The notes: generated from the sequence alone by a model not told the origin. 64,000 nt of DNA from Zygaena filipendulae (GCA_907165275.2 OU015672.1:8859501-8923500); one strand, 5' to 3'. Positions 1 to 10,830 are shown, counted from the stretch's first letter. A program made the numbers and translations.

Positions 1-81
1 GAACAAGAACGAAGTGAAATATATTATTATGTTACTTCTTCAAAAAAGAATCGTAGATATTTCCATATTCCATTTATACTT

Positions 82-575
82 TGACTAGCTGTTCCCTGCG
101 GCTTAATCTGCGTAAATTACGGAATTCCGCCGAGTGTTTGTTGTATGAATTATTTAAAAAATGATACGAATAAGGCTACTTTACGTTTCAAATTTATGTG
201 AATATTAAAAGAACAATATAAGAAAATAAAAAATACCTATTATATTACTAACAACTAAAATCGCCTATTTTATTTTATAAATTATACAATAGAAATCCAG
301 ACTAATAAGTGTGTCATGTATGTATTAATCTAATTCATATTATGTGAGCAAAATTTCATCCGATTCCGTTCAGCCGTTTAAAGTAGGATTGAGTTACGAA
401 TAAGTTATTTTTACTGCTATAGGGGTGATCCCTGTAGTGTAAGACGTTTGGACGTCGCTTCCCCATCATCCTGTAGCTAACCTGTACATAACCTGCTTCA
501 TTGTTAATCTTTTTAAGCATAAGCCCTAACCTTAAGCAGTTAAGACGTGGAAGTGCAACAAACAAATAAAAAACA
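82..575 (-). mobile_element. Decayed Helitron-like fragments
   Basis: Pieces of the family are scattered here: the end CTAGCTGTTCCCTGCGG at 85, the body piece TTTCATCCGATTCCGTTCAG near 354, and a tail-like GTGCAACAAACAAATAAA near 551. Too decayed to set ends. Confidence 0.4.
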
Positions 576-639
576 CATTGGCGTTTATGATATACCAGCT
601 GTCACCCTCGAAAATTCCAAGATAAGTTATAGATATAAA

Positions 640-800
640 CCTTCCTCCTGAATCGCTCTATCTCTCATTCTAATTGGTGAAAACCGCATGAAACGCTGTT
701 CAGTAATTTTTGAGTTTATTGCGAACAGACAGCGGAAGCGACTTCATTTAATACAATACCACAGATAATATAATACTAGACAATACTATGTGAGTGTGAA
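640..800 (-). repeat. Interspersed repeat with GAAGTCGCTTCCGCTGTCTG core (reverse)
   Basis: Contains GGTGAAAACCGCATGAAACG, GAACAGACAGCGGAAGCGAC and ends near CACAGATAATATAATAC. Related pieces occur near 5430-5500, 6380-6440, 38240-38310, and (end only) 15878 and 54473. Confidence 0.5.
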
Positions 801-1008
801 GATCCATATGTGTGTAACAGAATCTGTGCCTTCAAATACACGACAGCCTAAGTGAAAATTACGAGTCGGAGTAAAAAAGGCAGTAAACAGTTTTTATTGT
901 GGAGATAACAGTAAAAATAAACCAACAACATCTCACGCAGCAGATATTTTTATGGAAAAATCTAGTTTTTGTTTACGAACGGTGAGTTGCGTCACAGAAG
1001 TTATTGTG

Positions 1009-1222
1009 TTATATAAATGCGAAAGTGAGTTTGTTTATTTGTTTGTTACATTTTCACGCCTCACCGGCTCAACCGATCATCATGAAATTTTGCACACGTT
1101 ATCAGGAATACAGAGCAGGACATAGGGTACTTTTTCTCGGAATCCCCAAGGCATAGTATTATATTATCTGTGCCCGAGAGAACTTCGAAATGTACGTGAG
1201 TGAAACCGCAGGGATCAGCTAG
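1009..1222 (+). mobile_element. Helitron-like element, nearly complete
   Basis: Runs from TATAAATGCGAAAGTGAG to GATCAGCTAG followed by T. The body has the GTTTGTTACATTTTCACGCC and AAATTTTGCACACG blocks. A GTGCCCGAGAG insertion-like segment splits the GC end. A second 5' fragment follows at 1226-1295. Confidence 0.75.
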
Positions 1223-1523
1223 TTATCTAATAAAAGTGAAAGTTAGTTTGTTTGTCGCGCCTTCGCGGCTTGACCACTCAACAGATTATCAGATAATTTG
1301 GCGCTTTTCCGCGACGAACAGCTATTTTTATCGTTTAGTTTCGACCAATAGTGAGGCGTTTTGCAAAGTTGAATCTCCCTCTCTTATTTTTCCCATTTTA
1401 ATTGATATTTTTTGCATTTAAGGAAAATAATTGTTTAGGCAAAATGTCGGGATAATAAAGACTTCAACGAGATACATATTATCTATTAATAGTAGTATTA
1501 TTATGTTGTACTTTATGACTTAC

Positions 1524-1613
1524 CTCAGCCGTGGGTCGGTGGGTCCCCTTCAGCTTCCCGTGGTCGGGCGAGTGGCGCAGCGCCTTCGCGTCTATCTGCA
1601 CGTTGGTCTGCAT
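1524..1613 (-). CDS. Candidate first coding exon of an unidentified gene running off the left edge
   Basis: On the minus strand an ATG at 1613 with G at -3 opens 30 codons (MQTNVQIDAKALRHSPDHGK, then LKGTHRPTAE) that end exactly at a consensus donor, GAG followed by GTAAGT. An in-frame TGA lies eight codons upstream, which fits a true start. The stretch is GC-rich inside AT-rich DNA and lies next to degenerate tandem repeats that could overlap a promoter. I do not recognise the peptide and cannot see a next exon in the remaining 1.5 kb, which is mostly repeat. It could also be a chance open segment. Confidence 0.35.
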
Positions 1614-1639
1614 CGCGGCGCGTGCGCAGCTCGCGGGTC

Positions 1640-1845
1640 ACTGCGCTCAACGCAACTGCTGCACTCGGCTCACTGATCGTCTTTTACTGCGCTCAGCTCA
1701 GTAGCTGCACTTGGTTCACTGATCGTTACTCACTAAGCTCAGCTCAGTCGATTCACTCGGTTTACGGATTGCTACTCACTTACGGCACATAGATCAGCTG
1801 CTGCACTTGGCTCACTAGTCGTTACTCACTCACTCCGCGCAGTTT
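1640..1845. repeat. Degenerate tandem repeat, period about 50 bp
   Basis: Variants of CTGCACTCGGCTCACTGATC recur near 1652, 1705, 1750 and 1800, alternating with TACTCACT and GCTCAGCTCAG blocks. It lies just upstream (minus strand) of the candidate exon at 1524-1613. Confidence 0.6.
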
Positions 1846-2154
1846 TTGCATGTATGTAACTCTACTATCACTTGCGAACTGTTTCATGTACCATGCTTTG
1901 CGTTGCGATTCCCAAATTGTTACCCTTACTTATTGATATAGGTGTTTTAGGTTTGAATAGATATATCAAAAAGGATTACTGAACTTGTTGTAGTATTTTT
2001 TTGCGATTTGTCATTATTTGCAATAATTATATCTGTGAAATTTATACGTTTTCCGTTTACTTCAAACGTTCCTTTATATTTTCTGTGCTTGCACATTGAA
2101 CTTCTCTCATGGGGATCTGTAACAATATCAAAAGTCCATATAAATGTTTATTTA

Positions 2155-2245
2155 TTACTAGCTCGGTCTACAAATCGCTGGGTCGTAAGTTTGATTCCGG
2201 GAGAGCTAGGGCTCACGGTACACTGCCAGCTTCCGATATGTAGGC
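2155..2245 (+). repeat. tRNA-like SINE head fragment
   Basis: Has a B-box-like GTTTGATTCCGGG downstream of a weak A-box region; no clover-leaf can be drawn with confidence. Confidence 0.3.
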
Positions 2246-2424
2246 GCTGATTTATTTAACTAAATTGCTTTTATAACTATAACACATTGGAGACGGGACG
2301 ACGTTTTGTCTTTCAGCTCGCTCGCAATACAAAAGAATTGTCGGAGCTGACTTTTCCGTCGATAATCAAACATTGCTTTTATATTTAGTCTGAAAGTTCA
2401 TACACAACCTGTTCTATTTTTAAC

Positions 2425-2660
2425 AGAGTTCAAAAAGAAGGAGTTTCTCAATTCGATTGTATTTTTTATGGTTGTTACCTCAGAACTCCTTAATTTATAA
2501 AACGATTTCAAAATTCCTTTTTTTGTGAAAATGGCATATTTTCAAAAAGGCCCCATTGATGATTGACATTAGGTCAGGATCTGATGATGTTATCCTGGAG
2601 AAATCAAGGGAACTTTTCAGATATTATAAACACACCCGTGCATTTGCTCTCGGAAAACCG
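2425..2660 (+). repeat. Interspersed repeat of the GACTTCCAAAAAGGAGG family
   Basis: Shares with 56868-57540 an AAGGAGT..CTCAATTCGATTGTA start and the blocks TCAGGATCTGATGATG and GAGAAATCAAGGGAACT. Diverged; no coding capacity seen. Confidence 0.6.
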
Positions 2661-3069
2661 ACCCATGATAGGGGAGAAATTAACTTAAAAATAAATCGAC
2701 CACAAAAAAAAACAAAGATTCAAAAAATCAACCAGAATAATTTTTTTTTTTTTTTTACTTTAATTTTGTTCTTTTTATTTATGTGTTGTATTCAAAGTGA
2801 ATTAGGTTCTATTAGGTAGGTTTTTTTTTTCTAAACTGGGTGAATGCTTAACTCGGTATTACTCGGTAGTACCTACTGGTATTCCCGGAAAAGTCCAAGA
2901 ACAGATGGGTGCTGATGACGTATCATATTTGCAGTCGGTACTGAGCAGGTACGGGGCGCCCCGCGGGCTCGCTTATATTTTTATGTACTCTCGTAAAAAG
3001 ATAAGTGTTTACGTCGCGCTTCCTCCCTTTTTAAGCAGACAATGGTGTCGGTGGAAATAAAATAAAATA

Positions 3070-3310
3070 AAACCAGCCAAGTGCGAGTCAAAACTTGAGG
3101 TACCTATATAGTTTGACCAACACGTGATTCGAGTCCGAAAATAGAGAAAATTTCAATTAACACTTTTCTTTTTGTGATGAAACTACATGGTTTTCGATTT
3201 TTTTTTTCGTTTACTCGCAGATAACTATAATTAAGACAATGCTTCTTGCCGAAAATAATTCTATTACAAGGGGAAGTTTTGATCCCCTTGCACATGTCAA
3301 AATATGTGGC
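3070..3310 (+). repeat. Probable interspersed repeat starting AGCCAAGTGCGAGT
   Basis: The start resembles a repeat common in lepidopteran genomes. It contains TTGATCCCCTTGCACATGTC and an internal poly-T. Only one copy is seen in the window, so the call rests on recognition of the start. Confidence 0.35.
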
Positions 3311-3484
3311 ATAAACAGCCTTATCGATGACATTCTATATATAATGTCATTGGCTCGAATAGATTGCAGACTTAAATATTCGATATTAATTTCACCTAGA
3401 TCCTCCTCCGATAGACCTCTACGCTTTGACAGAGAGACAACGAAGTGATCTTTCAAGGGTTTCGTTTTGAGACAGGAAACCCTA

Positions 3485-3665
3485 AAAGAAGAAGAAGAAG
3501 AAGAAGAAAATACATTTATTTCAGCACAACACACAAGAAAAAGAAACAAACATCAACAGTGCCTAATCTTAAGAAACATAGATAATATCTCTTGCATGCT
3601 CTGCCGAAAGGGTCACCAACTCAGCATTAGCTAGGTGCGGGAAACCCTAAAACATGCTTTATATT
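3485..3665 (-). mobile_element. Small retroposon with (TTC)n tail
   Basis: On the minus strand it reads CTCAGCATTAGCTAGGTGCG (reverse), then TTCTTTTTCTTGTGTGTTGT, GCTGAAATAAA and a (TTC)n tail. It matches 18712-18912 on the plus strand almost block for block, including the AATAAA before the tail. Confidence 0.75.
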
Positions 3666-3852
3666 CCGTATACACTTCACAAAGTCAGCACATTCAGTAA
3701 CTTCACCAGTTGTCCCTCAAAAGACAATACTAGGAACTCTGTCAAAAGACAGAAAATAAGAAAATGAAAAACTTCCGTAACTTTATTTTACAAGCACTTC
3801 GACCTAGCTTACAATGGCAAAGGACAAGACGTATTTGACCCGAAATTTAGTA

Positions 3853-4264
3853 AGGGTATGTTCCGTAAACACTGCGAGCACTGTTAGGTATGACGTCACT
3901 TCAGTATACTGTGAAGCCGTTCCTAAAAAGAAAGCAATGCTGAGCTATACTTGTTACTGTTTAAAACGAAACGCAGTCCAGTATAATGTTATCTATGTCA
4001 TTGTCATGTCACGCTGTCGACCACTCATGTCAGCCGACCGACGCAGTTGACCAATCATTGGTCCGATGTTGATCACGTGATCAAACCACTGAGAACACCA
4101 TAACTTGAAAGCGCCAAAGCTCACGGTACAAAAATAGCTACGATTATGACGTCATACCGCCTACTGTAGATACTGCGGCAGTATACTGAAAGTTATTCGG
4201 AACGAATTTCAGGATACTGGGAGCATTGGGCCAGTACTATCAGTGCATTTCGGAACATATCCTG
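3853..4264. mobile_element. Inverted-repeat (MITE-like) element, about 410 bp
   Basis: Ends are imperfect inverted repeats: GGGTATGTTCCGTAAACACTG on the left pairs with CAGTGCATTTCGGAACATATCC on the right. Inner matches (TATGACGTCA; CAGTATACTG) extend the pairing. Confidence 0.6.
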
Positions 4265-4339
4265 AATTCCAATCTTTCACTTACGAAGATGCGCTCTCCA
4301 CACTCAGTTACTAGTAGTGACTTGTAGTTTAATTAGCGT

Positions 4340-4555
4340 AAATTTTGGAATTCTCTCGGGACTTCCTAATACATTCGCGTTAATTTCGGAGTTGACGCAG
4401 GAATTCCGGGGATAAAATATGGCATCTTACCTCGTTTTCTATATCGACAACGTGTATGCAAAATTTCATGATGTTCTTTCTTTGTTCGTTCTTTCTTTTT
4501 ACGCCTTAACTGATCAGTTGAGCAGTTAAGGCGTAAAAAGATAACAGACAGACTC
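4340..4555 (-). mobile_element. Helitron-like element, degenerate
   Basis: Contains GGAATTCCGGGGATAAAATA and CAAAATTTCATGATG, with an internal inverted repeat around 4496-4541 (TTTTACGCCTTAACTG and its reverse). Confidence 0.55.
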
Positions 4556-4569
4556 AAATAGTTAAGTGT

Positions 4570-4725
4570 GCTAATATTATAAAAAATACGAATTTGTGTT
4601 TGATTGTTTGTTTGTTAAGCTTTCACGTCTTAATTACTTGACGGATCATCATGAAATTTAGCATACACGTTGTCAGGGGTACAGAGAAGGACATCGTAAA
4701 ACTTTTATCCAGAAAAAGTTACAGA
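4570..4725 (+). mobile_element. Helitron-like element, 5' half only
   Basis: Starts GCTAATATTATAAAAAATAC, continues through TTTGTTAAGCTTTCACG and ATACACGTTGTCAGGGG, and stops before the GC hairpin end. Confidence 0.65.
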
Positions 4726-5016
4726 AACTGCGATAGATATATTTATTGATGAAAGGACTTATGTCTACAAAACTTGTGGTTTCTCTGGGAAACGCAGGGG
4801 CCTCATGGAACTAATAAAGGGAATAGTTTATTGTTCTCCGTAATTAGTCACGTTACTCCGCCGTAACTTGTATTTGATTGACTTCGTCCCAGCCGATTTT
4901 TCCGTCTCCCTCCCGCACACGGATTGCCGCACAGCACGTGAGATGGCAATACTTCGGGAACGCACGCATTTAGTTCAATGAGTTCTGCTATTTACGATGA
5001 TATTTATTCCATTGAC

Positions 5017-5290
5017 GACCCGATTGGCGCAATGGTCACCATGCCTGCCCGCTAATCAAGAGGTTCCGGGTTCGATTCCCGGTGGGGGTGGACTTTGTGT
5101 GATGAACACAGGGTTCCATTTTCCAGTCTGGGTGTGTATATATATCTATAGTATAATATATAAGTAATTATATGTAGTATATACCACGTTTGCTTGGTTT
5201 CCACGACACAAGCTTATAGCTTAGTGTGGGATCAAGTAGATCTGTGTGTTGTGAAGTGGATTATTATTATTATTATTATTATTATATATT
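5017..5290 (+). mobile_element. tRNA-derived SINE with (ATT)n tail
   Basis: The head has a polymerase III A box (TTGGCGCAATGGTCACC region) and a perfect B box GGTTCGATTCC about 45 nt on, followed by a tRNA-unrelated body (TTTGTGTGATGAACACAGGG, CCACGACACAAGC) and an ATT-repeat tail at 5261-5285. A 5'-truncated copy lies at 43166-43385. Confidence 0.8.
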
Positions 5291-5351
5291 CCGATATTCA
5301 ATTCGATTGTGGAAATCTTGGTTGTTTCATTTACAATAATGTATCTTTACT

Positions 5352-5553
5352 ATTATTATAAAAGGAAAGTGAGTTTGTCTGTTTGTTACTTTTTCACGCC
5401 TTAACGGCTCTGCTGATCATTCTATTTGTTGGTCTGTTCGCGATGAACTTAAAAACTACCGAACGGATTTTAATGCGGTTTTCAGCAATAGATAGAGTGA
5501 AACCCCGGAATTCCCGCGGCAACTCCGAAATTACCGCGGGTGCAACCGCGGAG
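5352..5553 (+). mobile_element. Helitron-like element, chimeric body
   Basis: Starts at CTATTATTATAAAAGG, ends at ACCGCGGGTGCAACCGCGG without a CTAG, and the middle (5430-5500) is the GTTCGCGATGAACTTAAAAAC repeat also seen at 640-800. Confidence 0.6.
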
Positions 5554-6019
5554 GATACCTACTGGTATAGTATTAATTACCTACTCGAGTGGCGACGCTC
5601 GTCGGTCGTTTGGAGCTTCATTAAAAATGGTTAATCACTTTACTACGTCGTGGGTATCAAATAGCTTTCATCTTTGTAACGTTTTAATTTCGTTAAAATT
5701 AATCGCTCCTAATGAAATACAACGTTCATTAATTTAGCGCTCCGGGTCCGGATCCCGGGGATTGATGTCGCTGTTAAAAGTTTGAGTGTCGTCTGGGAAT
5801 TTACACTCCGAAGTTCAATCACTAGTAGTACGGGCGCCCAAGAGGGGATTTGTGGATTTACTAAAGCGCTTCAGATGAACATAAGGGGGGTACCTTGCAC
5901 CATGTTGAGTACCTCCACCAAATATAGGCCCTCTACACTGGTGGGTGCGTCTAGAATAACCGATCAGATTAGTAAAAAAAAAATCGATAACTCGAAATGT
6001 ATTTATGTATAAATGTATT

Positions 6020-6049
6020 TTCTTCTTCTTTCTTCTTCTTCTTCTTCTA
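6020..6049. repeat. (TTC)n microsatellite
   Basis: About 30 bases of TTC repeats with two interruptions. Confidence 0.85.
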
Positions 6050-6074
6050 AATACACGAGCGCGTCAGATTAAGA

Positions 6075-6374
6075 TATGGATGTAGGGGTAATCTCTGGAT
6101 CCACTGAACTGATTTTGAAAATTATTTCACTTTTAGGAAGCTACAGTGATCCTGAGCGACAAAGGGTACTTTTAATCCCGGAATTGCCGTGGAAACTCCG
6201 GAGTTTGAGTCCGTGAGATTGTAGGGGTGATCTCTGGATCTACAGAACCGGTTTTGAAAATTCTTTCACTTATAGGAAGCTAAAGTGATCCTGAGTGACA
6301 TAGGGTACTTTTTATCCTGGAATTTCTGCGGGAACTTCGAAATTAACGCGGGTGAAACCGCGGGGATCAGCTAG
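6075..6374 (+). mobile_element. Helitron-like partial dimer
   Basis: Two body units in direct repeat: GGGGTAATCTCTGGATCCAC at 6086 and GGGGTGATCTCTGGATCTAC at 6222 (offset 136), each running to the GGGTACTTTTAATCC/TTTTATCC block. Only the second has the full GC end and CTAG at 6371-6374. Confidence 0.7.
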
Positions 6375-6514
6375 TAGTAGATATAAAATGAAGTCGCTTT
6401 GCTTTCGCTGTCTGTTCGCGATAAACTGAAAAACAATTGATTGGGGAGTCGTGTGGCTAAAACTTTCTATTTCTGCTCGTTAAAATAATTGTATTCAAAG
6501 AAAATTTTCTTTCG

Positions 6515-6747
6515 GCCGCACTCAGAGTAGACTTTAATGATTACTTAGTTAAGTATAGATTTTTAAAACAAAACTGCCGCAATCAGACAAGTTTAATAAA
6601 TTAATGTTAATTGGCATTTAACTAATTAAGTTACATCTCATTAAATGCCAATTAACATTAATTTACTGAACGTCTCTGATTGCGGCAGTTTTGTTTTAAA
6701 AATCTATACTTAACTAAGTAATCATTAAAGTCGACTCTGAGTGCGGC
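6515..6747. mobile_element. Full-length palindromic (foldback) element, 233 bp
   Basis: The two halves are reverse complements over about 104 nt each with few mismatches. The outer end is GCCGCACTCAGAGT, the centre a TTAATTGGCATTTAA pairing. RNA from it would fold into one long hairpin. Confidence 0.85.
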
Positions 6748-6806
6748 TGTTTCTGATCATCTCAATTTTTTAAAACTACGTGTGACAACTGACAGCGGAA
6801 GACACC

Positions 6807-7218
6807 AGCCCCCTTAGCCAAGTTAACATTCTAATCTTTTTTCGGTGTAAACAGGTTATAGAAAATTAATAAAAATTGTAAGTACTTTGGTTTGGATGAT
6901 TTTACTCACTATGACCAACAACATTCCTTGCCCATATCGCGCGTCCCAAAAACGCATTTGCAAACGTTATAGATGTCATGTTATTGGTCCATGTAGATGT
7001 CAAAATATTGAATTTTTTTTATGCCAAAAGAAACGTTGTAAATGCATTTTTTTGCAGTAAAACTTCTTTGACTACGATGGAAAGGCAGTTTTTGCGGCAT
7101 CTTATCTTAACGCGGCGTGTTATGGTCATAGTGAATAAGGGCCCTGCACGTTACAAGATATATTCCTTAGTTTTTATAGCGTTAATGATCACTGATTGTC
7201 AACTTGGTTAAGGGGGCT
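6807..7218. mobile_element. MITE, AGCCCCCTTAGCC family, carrying a nested MITE
   Basis: Terminal inverted repeats AGCCCCCTTAGCCAAGTTAA and TCAACTTGGTTAAGGGGGCT close the element. Inside lies a second inverted-repeat element at about 6898-7142. Other copies: 39691-39887 (complete), 22414-22980 (split), 32783-32900 (right half). Confidence 0.75.
6898..7142. mobile_element. MITE, TTACTCACTATGACCA family, nested copy
   Basis: Left end TTACTCACTATGACCAACAA pairs with right end GTTATGGTCATAGTGAATAA. A second copy is at 20716-20946 in inverted orientation, and a lone end at 53937-54010. Confidence 0.7.
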
Positions 7219-7748
7219 GTAGAGGGACAACTCTACTCACGTCCGCCGAAAAGAATACCACATTGTACTGTATCGTTAAGGGTCACCCCACCTACACTAC
7301 ACTCGTAAACTCGCGTTGAACCGATCGGCTGTCGCTACTCAGGTATATGTGGGGAAGCCCTTATTTATCGGTGCACGTGAGCAGATTCTTGAACTAACAG
7401 GTAGGTGCGTTATGAAGTCAATACGCATCAAATTCCGCATCAAATAGGAATGTACATAATGCAATACAGCGCGACAGCCCAACTGAGAAACAAAGCAACT
7501 GACTTTTTTTGCAGTTTGCAATTTTGTTTTGGCACTTTTCACGCATAACGGACATTCCTACATACTCATGGCTACTACATGACTCCTACTACTACATGAC
7601 TTTAGTCTTAGAAAAATTAAAATTAAGAAATTCGTTAAACTATGAAAGATTTGTTTTAAATAAAACGATTTTCAGTTTTTTCTCCTTCTTTTAAAATTCT
7701 GCTGCACAACCATCAAAAAGGCTTTAATGTTAGAGAATTATTAAACTA

Positions 7749-7983
7749 CTAGTTGTGCCCCGCGGTTTCACCCGCGTTAATTTCAGAGTTCCCGCGGGAA
7801 TTCCGGGATAAAAAGTACCCTATGTGTTAATCTGATGTATAAGCTATGTTATTGTAAAGTTTCATTTAAATCCATCCAGTAGTTTTTGCGAGAAAGAGTA
7901 ACAAACATCCATCCAACCATCCATCCATCTATCCATCCATACATACATACTTACAAACTTTCGCGTTTACAATATTAGTAGGA
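7749..7983 (-). mobile_element. Helitron-like element, complete (subfamily with ATGG repeats)
   Basis: Minus-strand element from TCCTACTAATATTG to CAACTAG, flanked by A and T as expected for insertion into AT. The CATC-repeat stretch at 7908-7955 belongs to the element and also appears at 26220 and 54228. Confidence 0.85.
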
Positions 7984-7989
7984 TTATAT

Positions 7990-8155
7990 ATTTTTTTTAT
8001 GTCATAGGGGGCAAACGGGCAAGTGGTACACCAGATGGTAAGTGATTACCGCCGCCCATGGACATCTGCAACACCAGTCGGCATGCGGGTGCGTTGCCGA
8101 CCTGGAATGGGGACGGGAACTGGCTTTCAAGTGGGGCTGCCGGAACACACCGTTA
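7990..8155 (+). repeat. Interspersed repeat common in lepidopteran introns (GGCAAACGGGCAAG type)
   Basis: Contains GGCAAACGGGCAAGTGGTAC, ACCAGATGGTAAGTGATTAC, CCCATGGACATCTGCAACAC and TGCGTTGCCGACCTGGAA. A shorter inverse copy lies in Chpf intron 9 (62082-62178). Confidence 0.75.
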
Positions 8156-8223
8156 GGTTAAATAATGCGATTTCTGGTTTTTTGCTCTTCCTGTAAAATT
8201 TATTCCGCAGCAACTACTTTTTT

Positions 8224-8330
8224 TCCGTAGGGCAGCCGAGCGGTGCCTCGCGGAATGTGCCCGGTACACCCCCTCCCCCTCCACCCTCCCCGCGCCGCAC
8301 CGCGCCCGCCGCGGAATTTCACCCCTTAAT
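8224..8330. other. GC-rich patch without recognised gene
   Basis: C-rich run (CCCCCTCCCCCTCCACCC and similar) followed by CGCGCCGCACCGCGCCC. No splice-bounded coding frame found. Confidence 0.4.
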
Positions 8331-8406
8331 TAATCAGATCATTATGAAGGCTACTTATGTTCACGAACGGTTCGATCTCGGATCCTTGTCGAGAAATAAT
8401 AAACAA

Positions 8407-8599
8407 CTAGCTGCTCCCAGCGGTTTCACCCCCGTGAATTTGGGAGTTCCCGCTGGAATTCCGAGATAGAAAATAACCTATCTCCTTTTCTGTACCTCTG
8501 ACAAAGCGTTTGCAAAATTTCATGATGATCGGTCGAGTCGTTCAGGTGTGGAAGCGTAACAAACGAACAAACTAACTTTCGCATTTATAATAGTAAGGA
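8407..8599 (-). mobile_element. Helitron-like element, complete
   Basis: CTAG end at 8407-8410 with degraded hairpin (CTCCCAGCGGTTTCACCC), body ATTTCATGATGATCGG, other end TAGTAAGGA. Confidence 0.8.
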
Positions 8600-8604
8600 G
8601 AACG

Positions 8605-9355
8605 ATAGTACTCGTACCTACAGGAAGTAGGTATGATTTCGATCCATTTTATTAAACAAAAATTTTTGAATGAATTTTGAATTGAAAATTGAATTTTTTA
8701 TTTTTTTATTTTAGTTGTGGTAAAAATATTAACATAAAATAAATTACCTGTGTCATAAAATTATTCTTTGACATTTTTATTAGTTATACTATAACTATAA
8801 AATTGATAATGTGAAATAAATGATTTTATTCTATTCTATAAATACATAACGACTGAAAAAAAATCTCTAAGCAGGTTAAAGGGGGTGTCAAAGGACGTTT
8901 TTTTTTTTTACATGGAATAAATTGGTATTTGGACTTAATTATGGTATTCAAATAAAGAAACACGTATTTTAGGATCTTTGGTAAATCAACCCGCAAAGGG
9001 CGAGTGAAACCACGGGGACTAGCTATATAAGCAAATTAAGCTTGGTCACAGACTCAACAACGCCGAAATAAAATTTATTGAAGTTACATACCACTGAGCT
9101 AATAATCACTACAAAGAGTATATAACGTCAAAGTCAGCACTTCCATACTAATCGCTGAAATCTATGAAAGCATTTTGTGCCAACCTTAATCTTACCAATG
9201 TAAGACGCGGTCAGAGGGATTTGGTTAGGTATTCCAAAGTTGGTAAGGAAGTTTGCATAGTTCCATAGTAATTTTTGCTTCATGGCAGTGCTGATGGGCG
9301 TTACAAACATGAAGTTTTAAAAAAAGTTTTAAAAAATTGTATTCAAATTGGCACT
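8605..9355. other. AT-rich stretch, no gene seen
   Basis: Long A/T runs with stop codons in all frames, plus a Helitron 3' scrap (GAAACCACGGGGACTAG) at 9007-9023. Confidence 0.5.
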
Positions 9356-9379
9356 CAGATAGTTCATCCCTTGGATTAA

Positions 9380-9628
9380 CACATAGGATACTTTTCATTC
9401 CGGAATTCCCATGGGAACTCCGAAATTATCCCAGGTAAAATCCGAGATTTCACCTGCGGTAATTTCGGAGTTCCCGCGGGAATTCCGGGATAAAAAGTAC
9501 CCTATATGTCCTTCTCTGTCTCCCTGACAACGTGCATGCATAATTTCACGACGTTCGGTTGATCCATTTTGGCGTGAAAGCGTAACAAACCAACCAACAC
9601 ACTTTTGCATTTATAATATTAGTAAGGA
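9380..9628 (-). mobile_element. Helitron-like element with a second copy's end joined tail to tail
   Basis: A plus-strand fragment (9380-9440, TCCGGAATTCCCATGGGAAC) meets a minus-strand element (about 9445-9628) at their GC-rich CTAG-side ends, making an imperfect palindrome. The minus copy keeps its TAATATTAGTAAGGA end. Confidence 0.7.
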
Positions 9629-10186
9629 TTAGTTCCCAAGAGCAAAAGTGCTCAAGTGGGAGAAATCAGTTGTAGTTGTGCTCAGTAAAGTTTTACAAAG
9701 AAAAAAATAAGTTTCAGCATCTATTGTATGGATAGTGCTGACAGAAAACTTGGTATGATATCGTGAATAATTTATAATACGACAGGCCTTCCCTTACCGC
9801 ACCCCGCACCTCACACCGCGCGCCTGGGGCTGTCATATCAGTGACAGTTATTGAAGTATGACGTCAACGATACAAAGAGTGAAAAATTGGGTGGAACGAG
9901 GCGGAACGAGACTGTGTTGAACGTGATCTGTGGACTGAAGGTGAAAGGCGGTCCGACCAAAGTAGGTGCCTCGAACTACTCCCAGGACGGCTGGAATAGC
10001 GATATACCTTTAAAGGATCGTGAAAAAACTCTCGATAGTTACGTTTTGTTATTGAAGGTGTTATGGCGCCATCTTGAATTTTTCAATGACTGCAACGCTC
10101 GAGTAGTAAAAATTTTAAAAATATTTAAAAAAAATCCGGAACAGCTCGTACAATGCGATCCTTACCATACTATGATAAATTCGAAA

Positions 10187-10382
10187 TGGAATTTGTTTGT
10201 TTGTTACGTTTTTACGCCTCAACGGCTCAATCGATCGATTCAGGGGTATAGAGAAGAGCATAGGGTACTTTTTGTCCCGGAATTCCCTCGAGAACTTTTA
10301 AATTAACTCGGGTGAAACTGCATTAAATTTTGCATACGTTGTCAGGGATACAGAGGGAACTCCTGCGGGATCTCCGAAAAAT
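10187..10382 (+). mobile_element. Helitron-like fragments
   Basis: Body from TTTGTTTGTTACGTTTTTAC to CTCGGGTGAAACTGC, then a second scrap (TTTTGCATACGTTGTCAGGG) at 10326. Confidence 0.6.
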
Positions 10383-10429
10383 GAAGTTGAAATATAATAT
10401 TGAAATACATGAACAAGTAAACACTAGTA

Positions 10430-10600
10430 TTATCTAACTTGAAACTGACAGCGTGCTGCTGAAGAGTTTGATGCGCAGCTTCTTCTCTCCAGTCACACTA
10501 TAGGAAGCTGTGAAGGGCAGATATTTTATGGGTAGGTACTGTCATAATAATTTATTGTAAAAAATTCGACTTCGACCAAACAAATGACATGCATAATATA
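10430..10600 (+). mobile_element. Retroposon-like repeat (GGAAGCTGTGAAGG family)
   Basis: Shares TTGAAACTGACAGCG, CTTCTCTCCAGTCAC, AGGAAGCTGTGAAGG and GATATTTTATGGGT with copies at 32995-33215 and 37975-38185, which end in AATAAAAT..TTTGACT-type tails. Confidence 0.65.
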
Positions 10601-10689
10601 CTCGTTCTTTCTTTCTTCTGTTTTATGAACTTTCACATATAATGCCAGTTTCAAGTAAATTACGTAGATCAATATATTTTCTATTGAAA

Positions 10690-10830
10690 TGCTTCGTTGT
10701 ACGGTTTGAAATTACAAACCACGGTACTATGTATTACCATGGACCAATTAAACCATGGTATTACCATGGTATTACTATAGCTTGCAAGAACTTTCTCGGA
10801 GCCCTTAGAGGAAAACGAAGAAATCAATTC
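10690..10830 (+). repeat. Repeat pair member, with CCATGGTATTACCATGG palindromes
   Basis: Matches 13385-13475 in ACCATGGTACTATAGTTTGC-like, TTTCGGAGC and GAGGAAAACGAAGAAATCAA blocks. Here the ACCATGGT core is repeated several times. Confidence 0.55.

Noticed and set aside
5017..5090. A tRNA gene
   Set aside because: A and B boxes are present, but the sequence continues into a SINE body with an ATT tail, and the other copy is 5'-truncated.
9851..10306. 151-codon plus-strand open frame
   Set aside because: Its last third is Helitron-like sequence, and the rest shows no protein family features or splice-bounded limits.
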